Shown here piece after piece: positions 37,110-45,742 of a DNA stretch of 64,000 bases. The position numbers were made by a program, and so were the translations under genes. The notes beneath the pieces were generated by a model that ran no database searches, was not told where the DNA came from, and saw only the letters and a list, made by a program, of their open reading frames with translations. How positions within the stretch are numbered: position 1 is the stretch's first letter; each line of letters starts with the position of its first letter. The stretch is from an uncultured Bacilli bacterium (GTDB lineage Bacteria; Bacillota_I; Bacilli_A; RF39; UBA660): NCBI GenBank assembly GCA_934130405.1, contig CAKOXX010000005.1, forward strand, positions 1 to 64,000, written 5' to 3'.

Positions 37110-38282
37110 ATGAAAAAATACCTTATCATTATTTTAATATTTATTCTAGGCTTATTTTTATTATTTGGAAAAAAATCTAAAGAGGTAGAGAAAATGGAAG
37201 AGAAAAGATTTATCTTTATATCTTATATAGAACTTGCTAAGTATTTAAAAGATAAAGAAGAAACAGTAATGAAAAATACTATTGATGATATGATAAATCA
37301 ATGTAAAGATTTCGGTTTTACCGATATAATCTTACAAGTTAGAAGTTTTTCTGATGCTATTTATTATTCTGATATTTTTCCTAGTAGTATTACTATTGTT
37401 GCTAAAGAAGGGGATAAATTACCTTTTGATGTGCTAGATTATTTTATAAAGATAAGTCACAAAAATAATATTCGTCTTCATGCTTGGATTAATCCTTATC
37501 GAATAAGAAGTAATTTATCAAAGGAAGAAATTAAAGATAATAATCCGGCTTTTAAGTATTTAAATACTAATAAAGTAGAGAAAAATGCTAAAGGTATTTT
37601 TTATAATCCTGCTGATGAAGAAGTTAGAAAGTTAATACTTAGTGGAGTAGATGAAATACTTGATAATTATGATATAGATGGCATTCATTATGATGATTAC
37701 TTTTATCCAAGTGATACTATTGATTTAGAAAACTATAATGAAGCAAAAAAAGATAACCAAGACTTAACATTACAACAATTTCGATTGGAAAATACTACGA
37801 AACTAATTAAAGAAACTTATGAACGAGTAAAAAAGAAGAATAAAAATATTTTATTTGGAATAAGTCCTGAAGGTAATATTACTAATAATTATGAAGTTAA
37901 TTATATTGATACTAAAAAATTTGCTAGTGAAGAAGGTTATGTTGATTATTTAATGCCCCAGATATATTTTGGTTTCTTTAATTCTGTTAAACCATTTTAT
38001 CAAACGGTTAAAGAATGGAATAGTTATATAACTACGGATAAAGTTAAATTAATACCTGCTCTTGCCTTTTATAAAGTTGGGTGTGAAGACTTATATGCTA
38101 AAGAAGGTCAATATGAGTGGGTTGAGTCTAACAATATAATAGCAAGAGAAGTATTAACTAGTAGACCATTATCTAATTATCAAGGGTTTGCTATTTTTAG
38201 ATATGATTCTATACTAAGTGATAATTTGACAGACCAAGCTTTTAAAGAAAAAGAAAATTTAAAAAATATACTTAAAGAGTAA
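37110..38282 (+). CDS. Exported glycoside hydrolase-like GHL10 protein
   Basis: The 390-aa protein has an N-terminal anchor (residues 3-20) and a TIM-barrel domain of the GHL10 (YddW-like) type: LHAWINPYRIRS, IDGIHYDDYFYP, LFGISPEGN and YLMPQIYFGF, with acidic residues at barrel ends. It probably cleaves a wall or capsule glycan outside the cell. Ribosome site AGGTGAAA. Confidence 0.85.
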   Translation: MKKYLIIILIFILGLFLLFGKKSKEVEKMEEKRFIFISYIELAKYLKDKEETVMKNTIDDMINQCKDFGFTDIILQVRSFSDAIYYSDIFPSSITIVAKEGDKLPFDVLDYFIKISHKNNIRLHAWINPYRIRSNLSKEEIKDNNPAFKYLNTNKVEKNAKGIFYNPADEEVRKLILSGVDEILDNYDIDGIHYDDYFYPSDTIDLENYNEAKKDNQDLTLQQFRLENTTKLIKETYERVKKKNKNILFGISPEGNITNNYEVNYIDTKKFASEEGYVDYLMPQIYFGFFNSVKPFYQTVKEWNSYITTDKVKLIPALAFYKVGCEDLYAKEGQYEWVESNNIIAREVLTSRPLSNYQGFAIFRYDSILSDNLTDQAFKEKENLKNILKE

Positions 38283-38317
38283 TTGTTATGTTATACTTAG
38301 ATTGTAGGAGGCTTTAG

Positions 38318-38815
38318 ATGAATAGAAAAGGATTTACACTAATTGAATTATTAGCGACGATTACTATTTTAGCAATGATTATGTTGGCGGCAGTTCCCAA
38401 TATAATGAGTACTCTTGATAAGAGTAAACGAAGAACTTATATAGAAGATGCTAAGAAGATGATATCTCTTGCTGAATATAGATTAAGAAGTGATACTACT
38501 GTTAAAAGACCAAGTAATGGCCAAAGCGTTGTATTTTTACTTAAATCTATGGATTTAACTGATTTTAGTGAAGGACCTGAAGGGGGACAATATGATACTA
38601 ATTATTCTTATGTTAAGTTAACCAATAGTGGTGGTACTTATGTTTACTATGCAACATTAATAGAAAATTATGGTGATAATAAACATCGTGGTGTAGTTAA
38701 TCTAACAAGAGATCAATTACTGAATGAAAATGCTATAAATAAAGTTAGTAAATTAAATACAGTTCCAGCAATATCAACTTCAGGTGTTGTGCAAACTGTA
38801 AATGAATTAAAATAA
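38318..38815 (+). CDS. Prepilin-like protein
   Basis: The 165-aa protein starts MNRKGFTLIELLATITI: a short basic leader, the prepilin peptidase site before Phe, Glu at +5, and a hydrophobic helix, as in type IV pilins and competence pseudopilins. The rest is a short globular part. No assembly ATPase, platform protein or prepilin peptidase lies in the window. AGGAGG precedes the ATG, and TATACT at about 38293 may be its -10. Confidence 0.85.
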   Translation: MNRKGFTLIELLATITILAMIMLAAVPNIMSTLDKSKRRTYIEDAKKMISLAEYRLRSDTTVKRPSNGQSVVFLLKSMDLTDFSEGPEGGQYDTNYSYVKLTNSGGTYVYYATLIENYGDNKHRGVVNLTRDQLLNENAINKVSKLNTVPAISTSGVVQTVNELK

Positions 38816-38837
38816 TAGAAAAAATAAATCCTATAAA

Positions 38838-38867
38838 TTGACATAAAACGACATAATGTGTTATCAT
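38838..38867 (+). promoter_or_regulatory. Promoter of the second prepilin gene
   Basis: TTGACA (38838-38843) and TATCAT (38862-38867), 18-base spacer. Confidence 0.5.
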
Positions 38868-38893
38868 CAATATATGAAAATATGGAGGATGTT

Positions 38894-39469
38894 ATGAGAA
38901 AGAAAAGAACGAATCAGAAAGGGTTCACGTTAATAGAATTATTGGCAGTTATCGTTATTTTAGCTATTTTAATGACCCTAGCAATTACTAGTATGCAAGG
39001 ATATATTAATGGTGCTAAGAAGGATACATATATAACAACTGCTCAACAATTTTTACAATATGTAAGATTAGGAATTACTAATGGTGATTATACTTCACCT
39101 ATAGCCGGTGAATGTACAGCTATTCATATTAATAGTATTCAAACAGAATCTGGAGTAAATAATAGTCCATTTGGAAAATCACTTGTTGATTCACAAAGTT
39201 TCATAGTAATTTATAACTCTACTTCTTCAGGTAGTGATAAGTTATTATACTATGCTGCAATGAATGATGCACAAGGTAATGGATTTGTTTTAACAGCAGA
39301 AGATTCTTTAGAAAGAGGTATTGTTAAGGTTCGTAAAGAAGGTGGCTTTGCTGGTACAACTTTACCTAGCAAAATAACTTCATCTCAGTCTGCTAATCTT
39401 AATTTGCCAAAGGGAAAAAGTGCTGGTGTAGTTGTCAGTAGTTGTAAATTAACAAATATTGATGGATAG
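38894..39469 (+). CDS. Prepilin-like protein, duplicate 1
   Basis: The 191-aa protein has a short leader and GFTLIELLAVIVILAILM. It is nearly identical to the next gene over about 150 residues and differs in the C-terminal 30-40 residues, while both end CKLTNID plus one residue. Two Cys (ECTA, SSCK) could form a disulfide. ATG 38894 follows GGAGG; the earlier in-frame ATG at 38858 lies in the promoter. Confidence 0.85.
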   Translation: MRKKRTNQKGFTLIELLAVIVILAILMTLAITSMQGYINGAKKDTYITTAQQFLQYVRLGITNGDYTSPIAGECTAIHINSIQTESGVNNSPFGKSLVDSQSFIVIYNSTSSGSDKLLYYAAMNDAQGNGFVLTAEDSLERGIVKVRKEGGFAGTTLPSKITSSQSANLNLPKGKSAGVVVSSCKLTNIDG

Positions 39470-39570
39470 CAGGTAAAAAGATTATTGGTATAGTTATTTT
39501 ATATATGACTATACTTTAAATTGACATTGAATGATAAAAAATTAGCGTTTATAGATATGGAGGATGTATT

Positions 39571-40113
39571 ATGAAAAAGAATAAAGTGAATCAGAAAGGT
39601 TTTACATTAATCGAATTATTAGCAGTTATCGTTATTTTAGCTATTTTAATGACTCTAGCAATTACTAGTATGCAAGGGTATATTAATGGGGCTAAGAAAG
39701 ATACATATATAACAACTGCTCAACAATTTTTACAATCTGTAAGATTAGGAATTACTAATGGCGATTATACTTCACCTATAGCCGGTGAATGTACAGCTGT
39801 TCATATTAATAGTATTCAAACAGAATCTGGAGTAAATAATAGTCCATTTGGAAAATCACTTGTTAATGAACAAAGTTTTATAGTAATTTATAACTCTACT
39901 TCTACAGGTAGTGATAAGTTATTATACTATGCAGCAATGAATGATACACAAGGTAATGGCTTTGTATTAACAGCAGAAAATTCTTTAGATAGAGATATTG
40001 TTAAAGTTCGTAAAGAAGGTGGATTTAGTGGAACAACATTAGTTGCCTCTGGTGCATCACTTCCACTTCCTGGTGGTTCTACTACTTGTAAACTTACAAA
40101 TATTGATAAGTAA
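39571..40113 (+). CDS. Prepilin-like protein, duplicate 2
   Basis: The 180-aa protein is the tandem duplicate of the preceding gene, with the same prepilin N-terminus and Cys pair. The leader peptide and C-terminal loop have diverged (short Pro/Gly-rich loop here, longer Ser/Lys-rich there). GGAGG and the sequence before the ATG are also duplicated. TTGACA at 39521 is kept, but no good -10 follows at the usual distance. Confidence 0.85.
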   Translation: MKKNKVNQKGFTLIELLAVIVILAILMTLAITSMQGYINGAKKDTYITTAQQFLQSVRLGITNGDYTSPIAGECTAVHINSIQTESGVNNSPFGKSLVNEQSFIVIYNSTSTGSDKLLYYAAMNDTQGNGFVLTAENSLDRDIVKVRKEGGFSGTTLVASGASLPLPGGSTTCKLTNIDK

Positions 40114-40128
40114 TTAATTGAAAAAAAG

Positions 40129-40150
40129 TCTCTAAAATTAGAGATTTTTT
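40129..40150 (+). terminator. Intrinsic terminator after the prepilin genes
   Basis: TCTCTAA (40129-40135) and TTAGAGA (40138-40144) form a stem with a 2-base spacer, so the outer pairs form the stem; six T follow. Confidence 0.7.
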
Positions 40151-40171
40151 GTTTGCAATTAAGAGAACAAA

Positions 40172-40296
40172 ACTGAAAACAAGTTTTCAGTAGCCTTACC
40201 TCACGGTAAGCCATTTCTGCTTCACAGAACTAAATTAGTTCTCCACAGACCAGTATCGGGTGGTCGCTACCCTATTATTTTTCACTGAATTTTATT
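40172..40296 (-). ncRNA. Omega-RNA-like right end of the TnpB element
   Basis: On the tnpB strand the 125 bases after the stop hold a chain of perfect hairpins: AGAACTAA/TTAGTTCT (40226-40233 with 40235-40242), CTTACC/GGTAAG with loop GTGA (40195-40210), and ACTGAAAAC/GTTTTCAGT (40172-40191). The last is likely the subterminal hairpin or end. TnpB nucleases use RNA from this location as guide scaffold. A related copy lies at 16-75, with compensating changes in the first hairpin. Confidence 0.7.
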
Positions 40297-41436
40297 TTAA
40301 GTTAAGCTCTGCATATATATTTTTAAACCTTCAAACATTATATTCACGCTTGCGTTGAAATCTCTATCATGCTTTGTATGACACATTGGACATTCGTACT
40401 TTCTTATACTTAAATTCTTTAACTCTTTATTTTGAAACTCACATACACTACATACTTGACTGCTTGGGTAATATCTATCTATTTGTATTAATTTTTTGTT
40501 ATTCCATTCAGCTTTATATTTAAGTACTCTAATTATTTCTCCAAGTGGGTTTGAACTTAAGCTTTTTGCTATATTATGATCCTTGTACATACTTTTAACA
40601 TCTAGATTTTCACACACAATTATGTCATTTTCTTTTATTAATTTATTTGTTATATCGTGAATTAAATGTTTTCTAGCATTTCTTATCTTTTGCCATAGCC
40701 TTTGTATTTTAAGTTTTAATTTATATCTATTTTTACTTTCTCTCTTGCATCTAGCTAAAGCTCTTTGAAGTCCTTTTAGTCTTTTACTTCTATCTTTTAT
40801 TATATTTTTAATTTTTTCATTATGTGATGTTACTATCAAATCCTTTATACCCAAATCTATTCCAATTATACTTTGAGGAGTAAACATAGGTTTATATACA
40901 TCTTCTTCTACTAAAATGCTAACGTAATATCTTTCGGCGTCTTTTCTTATAACTGCACTTCTAATTCTTCCATTTATACTTTCTTTATTTCTATATCCTT
41001 TTATTTTTACCCATTTTAATTTAGGAAGCTTAATCAATCTTTTTTCTAAATCAAGTTCTATCGAATTATATACTTTTTCTTTATAGGTACTTACCACATT
41101 ATTGGTTTTATAACTGTCTTTAACCCCTTTTGCTTTAAATTTAGGAAAACCACCTTGCTTAAAGAAATGGTCATAAGCACATTCTAAATCATTTGAAGCA
41201 TTTCTAAGAGAACAGCTATCAACCTCTTTTAAAAATGGATATTTCACAAGTAGACTTGGTATCATGGTATTCTGGTCATATGCAGATTTACCTTTTTTAG
41301 TATTGTTGTAAGTATCAATTCTATCCCTTAAAAAGATATTATAGACAAGTCTAGCAGAACCGATAGTTTTATTTATTAAAATCTTTTGCTCTACATTTGG
41401 ATAAAGTCTAAAAATATACCCTTTAAGTACTTTCGT
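40297..41436 (-). CDS. tnpB: IS605-type TnpB RNA-guided nuclease, start codon apparently ACG
   Basis: Read from 41436 the protein is 379 aa with the normal TnpB N-terminus (KVLKGYIFRLYPNVEQKI, ARLVYNIFL). RuvC residues are all present: Asp in IIGIDLGIKD (near 194), Glu in VCENLDVK (near 276), Asp in HDRDFNAS (near 358), plus the zinc finger CSVCEFQNK/CPMCHTKH. At the expected start, 5 bases after the strong ribosome site GAGGTGA, the codon is ACG and no ATG, GTG or TTG replaces it. The first ATG is at 41265, which removes 57 residues. The gene is either made poorly from ACG or inactive. No TnpA transposase gene is nearby. Confidence 0.8.
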   Translation of the reverse strand, partial: TKVLKGYIFRLYPNVEQKILINKTIGSARLVYNIFLRDRIDTYNNTKKGKSAYDQNTMIPSLLVKYPFLKEVDSCSLRNASNDLECAYDHFFKQGGFPKFKAKGVKDSYKTNNVVSTYKEKVYNSIELDLEKRLIKLPKLKWVKIKGYRNKESINGRIRSAVIRKDAERYYVSILVEEDVYKPMFTPQSIIGIDLGIKDLIVTSHNEKIKNIIKDRSKRLKGLQRALARCKRESKNRYKLKLKIQRLWQKIRNARKHLIHDITNKLIKENDIIVCENLDVKSMYKDHNIAKSLSSNPLGEIIRVLKYKAEWNNKKLIQIDRYYPSSQVCSVCEFQNKELKNLSIRKYECPMCHTKHDRDFNASVNIMFEGLKIYMQSLT

Positions 41437-41528
41437 ATAATCACCTCAATTCATTAGAATATAGCATATCACATAAAACAAACGTTTGCAATGAGCATTT
41501 AAAACTTTTTATAAATTTCCTATTGTAC

Positions 41529-41625
41529 AAAAAAATAGGAAGTTAGTTAAACTAACTTCCAAAAAGAATAAAAAGGGGTTGGCTAGTGTGATACTAGCTA
41601 CCAATTCGCCTAATTCCGAATTGGT
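41529..41625 (-). ncRNA. Predicted small RNA, about 97 nt
   Basis: Transcribed leftward from a strong promoter at 41633-41661. Three hairpins follow in order: CCAATTCG/CGAATTGG (41624 to 41601), GCTAGT/ACTAGC (41598 to 41582) and the terminator GGAAGTTAGTT/AACTAACTTCC (41560 to 41538) followed by TAT6-7. A short single-stranded CCAACCCC and pyrimidine stretch lies between the second and third. No ORF of note. I do not recognise an Rfam family. Confidence 0.7.
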
Positions 41626-41632
41626 GATTTCT

Positions 41633-41661
41633 ATAATAACGGTAAAAGGGTAGTTTGTCAA
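41633..41661 (-). promoter_or_regulatory. Promoter of the small RNA
   Basis: On the minus strand: TTGACA (41661-41656), 17-base spacer, TATTAT (41638-41633). It is one of the best promoters in the window. Confidence 0.8.
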
Positions 41662-41764
41662 TCATTTTTCTAAAAAAAGTTCATAAAAAAATTTTATTGA
41701 TAAATACCTTATCTTGTAGACTTTTTAAATTTAATAAATTATACTTAACTAAAGGAGAAAAATT

Positions 41765-42661
41765 ATGTTAAAAGTTAAGAATATTACTAAATATTATGGT
41801 GCTAATAAAGCGGTAGATAATTTGTCTTTTACAGTAGAAAAAGGTGAAATATTTGGCCTTTTAGGAGAAAATGGTGCTGGAAAAACTACTACTTTTAGAA
41901 TCATTCTAGGTCTTATTACTGCTAGTAGCGGTAGTGTCACATTAGATGGTAAAAGTATTGATTATAGTGTTACTGACAAAATTGGTTACGTAACAGAAGA
42001 GCGCAGTCTTTTAACAAAGATGACTGTTAAGAATCAAATATTACTCTATGGGGTTTTAAAAGGTATGGAAGAAGAAGAAATACTGACAGAAATGCGCAAG
42101 TGGTTAGTTAAATTTCAAATACCTGAATATGAAAACAGAAAGATAAAAGAACTATCTAAAGGAAATCAACAAAAGATACAGTTCATCGCTGCTGTTATCA
42201 ATCATCCGAAGTTATTAATACTAGATGAACCTTTCTCTGGACTTGATCCTATTAATGTGGAACTTTTAAAGAAAGCGATTATTGAATTACAAAAAGATGG
42301 TTGTGCTATCATCTTTTCTTCCCATCAAATGGAACAGATTGAAGACTTTTGTGAGAAACTAGTTATTCTATCAAAAGGAAAAGTAGTGGTATCAGGTTAT
42401 CTAAAAGATATAAAGAGTGAATATCGAAAGAAAAATATCTTATTAAGGGGAGATAATCTTCCATTAGATGATATAAAAAAGATAAAAGGTGTAATATCAG
42501 TTAGTGAACATAGAGGAGAGTACTTAGTTAAAGTAGATGAACTTTCTATTGCTAGTTCGATTTTTAAACTAGTAAAGAAATATGACATTACTAAGTATGA
42601 TGTTACGGAACCAACTTTAAATGAAATCTTTATTGAGAAAGTAGGTGCTAAAAATGCTTAG
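41765..42661 (+). CDS. ABC transporter ATPase, NatA-like
   Basis: The 298-aa protein has Walker A LLGENGAGKTTT (near 34), signature ELSKGNQQKIQF, Walker B LLILDEPFSGLDP and switch His SSHQME. The long C-terminal part fits exporters of the NatA/CcmA type. With the next gene it forms a two-component ABC-2 exporter. Substrate unknown. Confidence 0.92.
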   Translation: MLKVKNITKYYGANKAVDNLSFTVEKGEIFGLLGENGAGKTTTFRIILGLITASSGSVTLDGKSIDYSVTDKIGYVTEERSLLTKMTVKNQILLYGVLKGMEEEEILTEMRKWLVKFQIPEYENRKIKELSKGNQQKIQFIAAVINHPKLLILDEPFSGLDPINVELLKKAIIELQKDGCAIIFSSHQMEQIEDFCEKLVILSKGKVVVSGYLKDIKSEYRKKNILLRGDNLPLDDIKKIKGVISVSEHRGEYLVKVDELSIASSIFKLVKKYDITKYDVTEPTLNEIFIEKVGAKNA

Positions 42662-43934
42662 AAAGTTTTTCTATTTAGTTAAGATAAGTTTCAATAAAAA
42701 GTTAAAATCAAAATGGTTTATTGCTGTAAATGTTATTTTAGCAATTGCTATGTTTGCTTTATTCAACTTAAATTCTATCATAACTTTTTTTGGTGGAGAC
42801 TTTGATAAATCTTTAGAAATACTTGTTTATGATAAAACTAATATTTCTTATGATTACTTAAAAAATAATCTTACTAATCTTGCTAATAATTTAGATGAAG
42901 ATAAACTAGTTATTAAACAAGTTACAGAAAATAAAAAAGAACTAAAAGATGATGAGATTCTAATTACTCTTAATATTGATGATAAATTATTATCTGCTAG
43001 TGTAACTAGTGAGAAGAAAATTGACCAAGATATTTATCAACTAATCTATCAGAGTTTAAATAGTACTAAGCAACAAGTCTTAGTAGAGAAATTAAACTTA
43101 GATAGTAATACACTTGCTATGTTATCAAATAGTATTGATATAAACCGAATAGTTTTACGTGATAAAAAGACACAAGATGAGAATATGTCAATGATTATGA
43201 GTACAATCTTTCCAAGTTTGATTTTACCATTCTTTATGTTAATCGTTTTCCTTGTCCAGATGGTCGGTGGAGAAATCTGTGAAGAAAAAACAACAAAAAG
43301 TATGGAAATAATTATTTCTAACGTTAGTCCGAAGACTCATCTCTTATCAAAGATAGTAGCTAATAATTTATTTGTATTATTACAAGGTATCTTATTTTTC
43401 TTATATGGTTTAGTTTCATATTTTATAAGTAGTAGAAATGGCAGTCTTAATATTCCATCAGAAATAACTAATATTTGGGATGGGTTGGTAGCAACAGGTT
43501 TACTTAAAAATATTATATCTTTTATTCCTTTCTTATTAGTACTTATCTTGTTATCATTCTTGGCTTATTCCTTACTTGCTGGAATACTTGCCTCAATGAC
43601 TACCAATATTGAAGACTTTCAACAGTTACAAGCTCCGATTGTTTTCATCTTATTAGCTGGTTATTACTTATCAATTATGGCAAGTATGTTTCAAGGAAGC
43701 GCTTTCTTAAAAGCAGCTTCTTATATTCCACTTATCTCTTGTCTTTTATCACCAACTTTGTTTGTAATGGGAGAAGTTACAATGGTAGATGTAACAATTT
43801 CAATTGTTTTACTTATCGTTTTCTTATACTTGATTGTAAATTATGGAATGAAAGTTTATAAAGTGGGAATACTAAACTATTCAAATGAAAAAGTTTGGAC
43901 TAGATTTATAAAAGCATTTAGAAAAGAAGATTAG
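42654..43934 (+). CDS. ABC-2 type permease, NatB-like
   Basis: The 426-aa protein has one N-terminal membrane segment, a large outside domain (about residues 45-170) and a cluster of five or six membrane segments, with GGEICEEKTTKSMEIIISNVSP (in part) between the first and second, typical of the family. ATG 42654 is preferred over GTG 42645, which forms the ribosome site AGGTG. It overlaps the ATPase gene by 8 bases. Confidence 0.9.
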   Translation: MLRKFFYLVKISFNKKLKSKWFIAVNVILAIAMFALFNLNSIITFFGGDFDKSLEILVYDKTNISYDYLKNNLTNLANNLDEDKLVIKQVTENKKELKDDEILITLNIDDKLLSASVTSEKKIDQDIYQLIYQSLNSTKQQVLVEKLNLDSNTLAMLSNSIDINRIVLRDKKTQDENMSMIMSTIFPSLILPFFMLIVFLVQMVGGEICEEKTTKSMEIIISNVSPKTHLLSKIVANNLFVLLQGILFFLYGLVSYFISSRNGSLNIPSEITNIWDGLVATGLLKNIISFIPFLLVLILLSFLAYSLLAGILASMTTNIEDFQQLQAPIVFILLAGYYLSIMASMFQGSAFLKAASYIPLISCLLSPTLFVMGEVTMVDVTISIVLLIVFLYLIVNYGMKVYKVGILNYSNEKVWTRFIKAFRKED

Positions 43935-43944
43935 GGGTGAAATA

Positions 43945-44862
43945 ATGGCTAAGATTGTGATTATTGGTTTAGGACACGTTGGACTTGCATATTTAGAAAA
44001 TTTGATTTTTGATAAAAGTATTAGTGGTGAAGTGGTTTTAATTGATAATGATGAAGAAAAACTTAAAGGAGAAATACTCGATATTGAGCAGGGTCTAGTT
44101 CTTAATAATAGCAATGTTGATCTTAAGATAGGTGATTATAGTTCGCTAGATAATGCTGATATTTGTGTTTTAACACTTGGCTTACCACAAAGTAAAAAAA
44201 GTAGGTTAGAGGACTTAGCTGGTGCTAGTAAGATGGTAAAAGAAGTAACTGAGAAAATAGAAAACACTTCTTTTAATGGAATAATTTTGGTAGCTACTAA
44301 TCCGGTTGATGTTATAAGCCAAATGGTAGCAGCTAATTTAGCTTATCCTTATCAAAGAGTGATAGGAACAGGAACAATGCTTGATACTATTAGACTTAAA
44401 AGTTTAATCAGTAAGAAGGTTAATGTTTCTCCTGATGATATTAATGTCTATGTTTTAGGAGAACATGGCAATAGTCAGTTTGTTTATTATAACAATGCTA
44501 ATATTTCTATGTCTTCAATAAAGAATTATTTATCAAAAGAAGAAAGAGATGAGCTGGCATCACTGACTAAAAAGATGGGGAGTTTAATAGTAACTAATAA
44601 GGGTTATACTTCGTTTGGAGTAGCTAGTTGTTTATTAGAACTTACTAAAACTATTTTAAATGATTCTAGAAAGATTTACCCAGTATCACATTATCAAGCT
44701 GATTATGATTTATATTTTTCAATGCCTGCAGTGATTGGAAAAAGTGGTATAATTAAAACAGTACCAGTTAAACTTAGTGAGGAAGAAGAAAAGCAATTAG
44801 TGATGGTTACTAGGGTTTTAAAAAGTGCTGTGGATGAAGTGGTACCACCAGAATTATATTAG
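43945..44862 (+). CDS. L-lactate dehydrogenase family protein
   Basis: The 305-aa protein has the NAD-binding start IVIIGLGHVGLAYLENL, ATNPVDVISQMV, and catalytic His in GEHGNSQFV. In the substrate loop GLPQSKKSRLEDL, Gln at the specificity position and the following Arg fit lactate rather than malate dehydrogenase. The loop is unusual (Leu-Pro-Gln), so another 2-hydroxyacid is possible. It follows the permease by 10 bases with ribosome site AGGGGTGA. Confidence 0.82.
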   Translation: MAKIVIIGLGHVGLAYLENLIFDKSISGEVVLIDNDEEKLKGEILDIEQGLVLNNSNVDLKIGDYSSLDNADICVLTLGLPQSKKSRLEDLAGASKMVKEVTEKIENTSFNGIILVATNPVDVISQMVAANLAYPYQRVIGTGTMLDTIRLKSLISKKVNVSPDDINVYVLGEHGNSQFVYYNNANISMSSIKNYLSKEERDELASLTKKMGSLIVTNKGYTSFGVASCLLELTKTILNDSRKIYPVSHYQADYDLYFSMPAVIGKSGIIKTVPVKLSEEEEKQLVMVTRVLKSAVDEVVPPELY

Positions 44863-44871
44863 GAGGAAGCA

Positions 44872-45192
44872 ATGTTTAATTTTATTTATTTAGTAATTTT
44901 ATGTTTATTAGTAGCGATTATTTTTGCTAGCTGCTATAAGTTTTTAAGATTTAAAAAGTGGTCATTAGCAATTGGGGGTTTCATTTATTCTTTAATAGTA
45001 ATAATTACTACTTTAATATTCTTTGAAGGTAGATTAAAAAGTAGTGAAGTTGACTATTTAATTAGTTCTTTAGGAGAAGGCAATATCTTTGCAATTATAG
45101 TTTTACTTTTACAGTTAGTATTATGTTTTGTTACAGTATTTGATTATTACCAAGTTTTAAAATTAGTAAAACCTATTAAAGATACAAAATAA
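44872..45192 (+). CDS. Small three-span membrane protein
   Basis: The 106-aa protein has three membrane segments (about residues 2-22, 30-50 and 72-95). No family recognised. It follows the LDH-type gene by 9 bases with ribosome site AGGAGG and precedes a terminator, so it is the last gene of the operon starting with the ABC pair. Confidence 0.65.
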   Translation: MFNFIYLVILCLLVAIIFASCYKFLRFKKWSLAIGGFIYSLIVIITTLIFFEGRLKSSEVDYLISSLGEGNIFAIIVLLLQLVLCFVTVFDYYQVLKLVKPIKDTK

Positions 45193-45193
45193 A

Positions 45194-45239
45194 AAGACTA
45201 TTATCGAGTGATTAGTTCATTTGTTAATAGTCTTCTTTT
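45194..45239 (+). terminator. Intrinsic terminator
   Basis: AAGACTATTA (45194-45203) pairs with TAATAGTCTT (45225-45234), then CTTTTA. Confidence 0.8.
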
Positions 45240-45240
45240 A

Positions 45241-45487
45241 TTAAGAATTAGAAATTTCTTCTAGCTCACTAATAGAAAGTCCGGTATACGTAGAAATTTT
45301 ATCTAAACTTTCATTGTTACTTAACATTAGTTTAGCTATTTCTAGTTTTGTTTCTGTTTTTCAAACAATAATACCATTATCAACGTTTTCTTTCATAAGC
45401 AGAGTTTCGACACCTTTCCTCTACCTTTTCAGTATTATACCAGGCATTAGATTCATCATTGAGTTCCAATTTCTCAATCTCATCCAT
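45241..45487 (-). pseudogene. C-terminal remnant of a PD-(D/E)XK (Rpn-like) gene
   Basis: Minus-strand translation from 45487 gives MDEIEKLELNDESNAWYN, TEKVEERCRNSAYE, then a frameshift and an in-frame stop, then TKLEIAKLMLSNNESLDKIS and TGLSISELEEISNS to the stop at 45241. This is the usual tail of the Rpn-type transposase-like proteins. The nuclease domain is gone. Confidence 0.7.
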
Positions 45488-45499
45488 TATGACCAGTCC

Positions 45500-45742
45500 T
45501 TTGGTGCTATAAAAGTGTAATAATTAATTGCAGAAATGTGATTGAATATTACACTTCTTTTTATTATGATTGAAGTGATTGGATAACGTGAGTCTTTTAG
45601 AGATAACGTTCTCGTATTTCACATAATATATTCGTTTAAGCAAGTTGAGATTGAAATAATTTTCGTGTAAAGAGCCAAAATTAGAATATGTAGAGGAGTT
45701 GGAACCAATTATAATTAAGAGAAGGATAGGAAGGAAAATAAA
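45500..45742 (+). other. Noncoding 5' region of the IS110 element, possible bridge RNA relic
   Basis: About 240 bases without a gene precede the IS110 reading frame. AAGTGTAAT pairs with ATTACACTT (45513-45521 with 45548-45556). In the IS110 group, the DNA ahead of the recombinase encodes the bridge RNA that recognises donor and target. I infer this location, but cannot define the loops by eye, and the recombinase is dead. Confidence 0.35.

Larger units (their letters stand above)
41437..41764. other. Intergenic region with small RNA gene
   Basis: The first 90 bases probably hold the left end of the TnpB element (palindrome CAAACGTTTG at 41479-41488). The middle holds the minus-strand small RNA at 41529-41625 and its promoter. 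The last 100 bases are AT-rich, with TATACT at 41740-41745 and ribosome site AAAGGAG for the ABC gene. Confidence 0.6.

Noticed and set aside
41538..41560. Near-perfect palindrome as a mobile-element end
   Set aside because: On the minus strand it is followed by a T run and preceded by a promoter and two hairpins, so a terminator explains it better.
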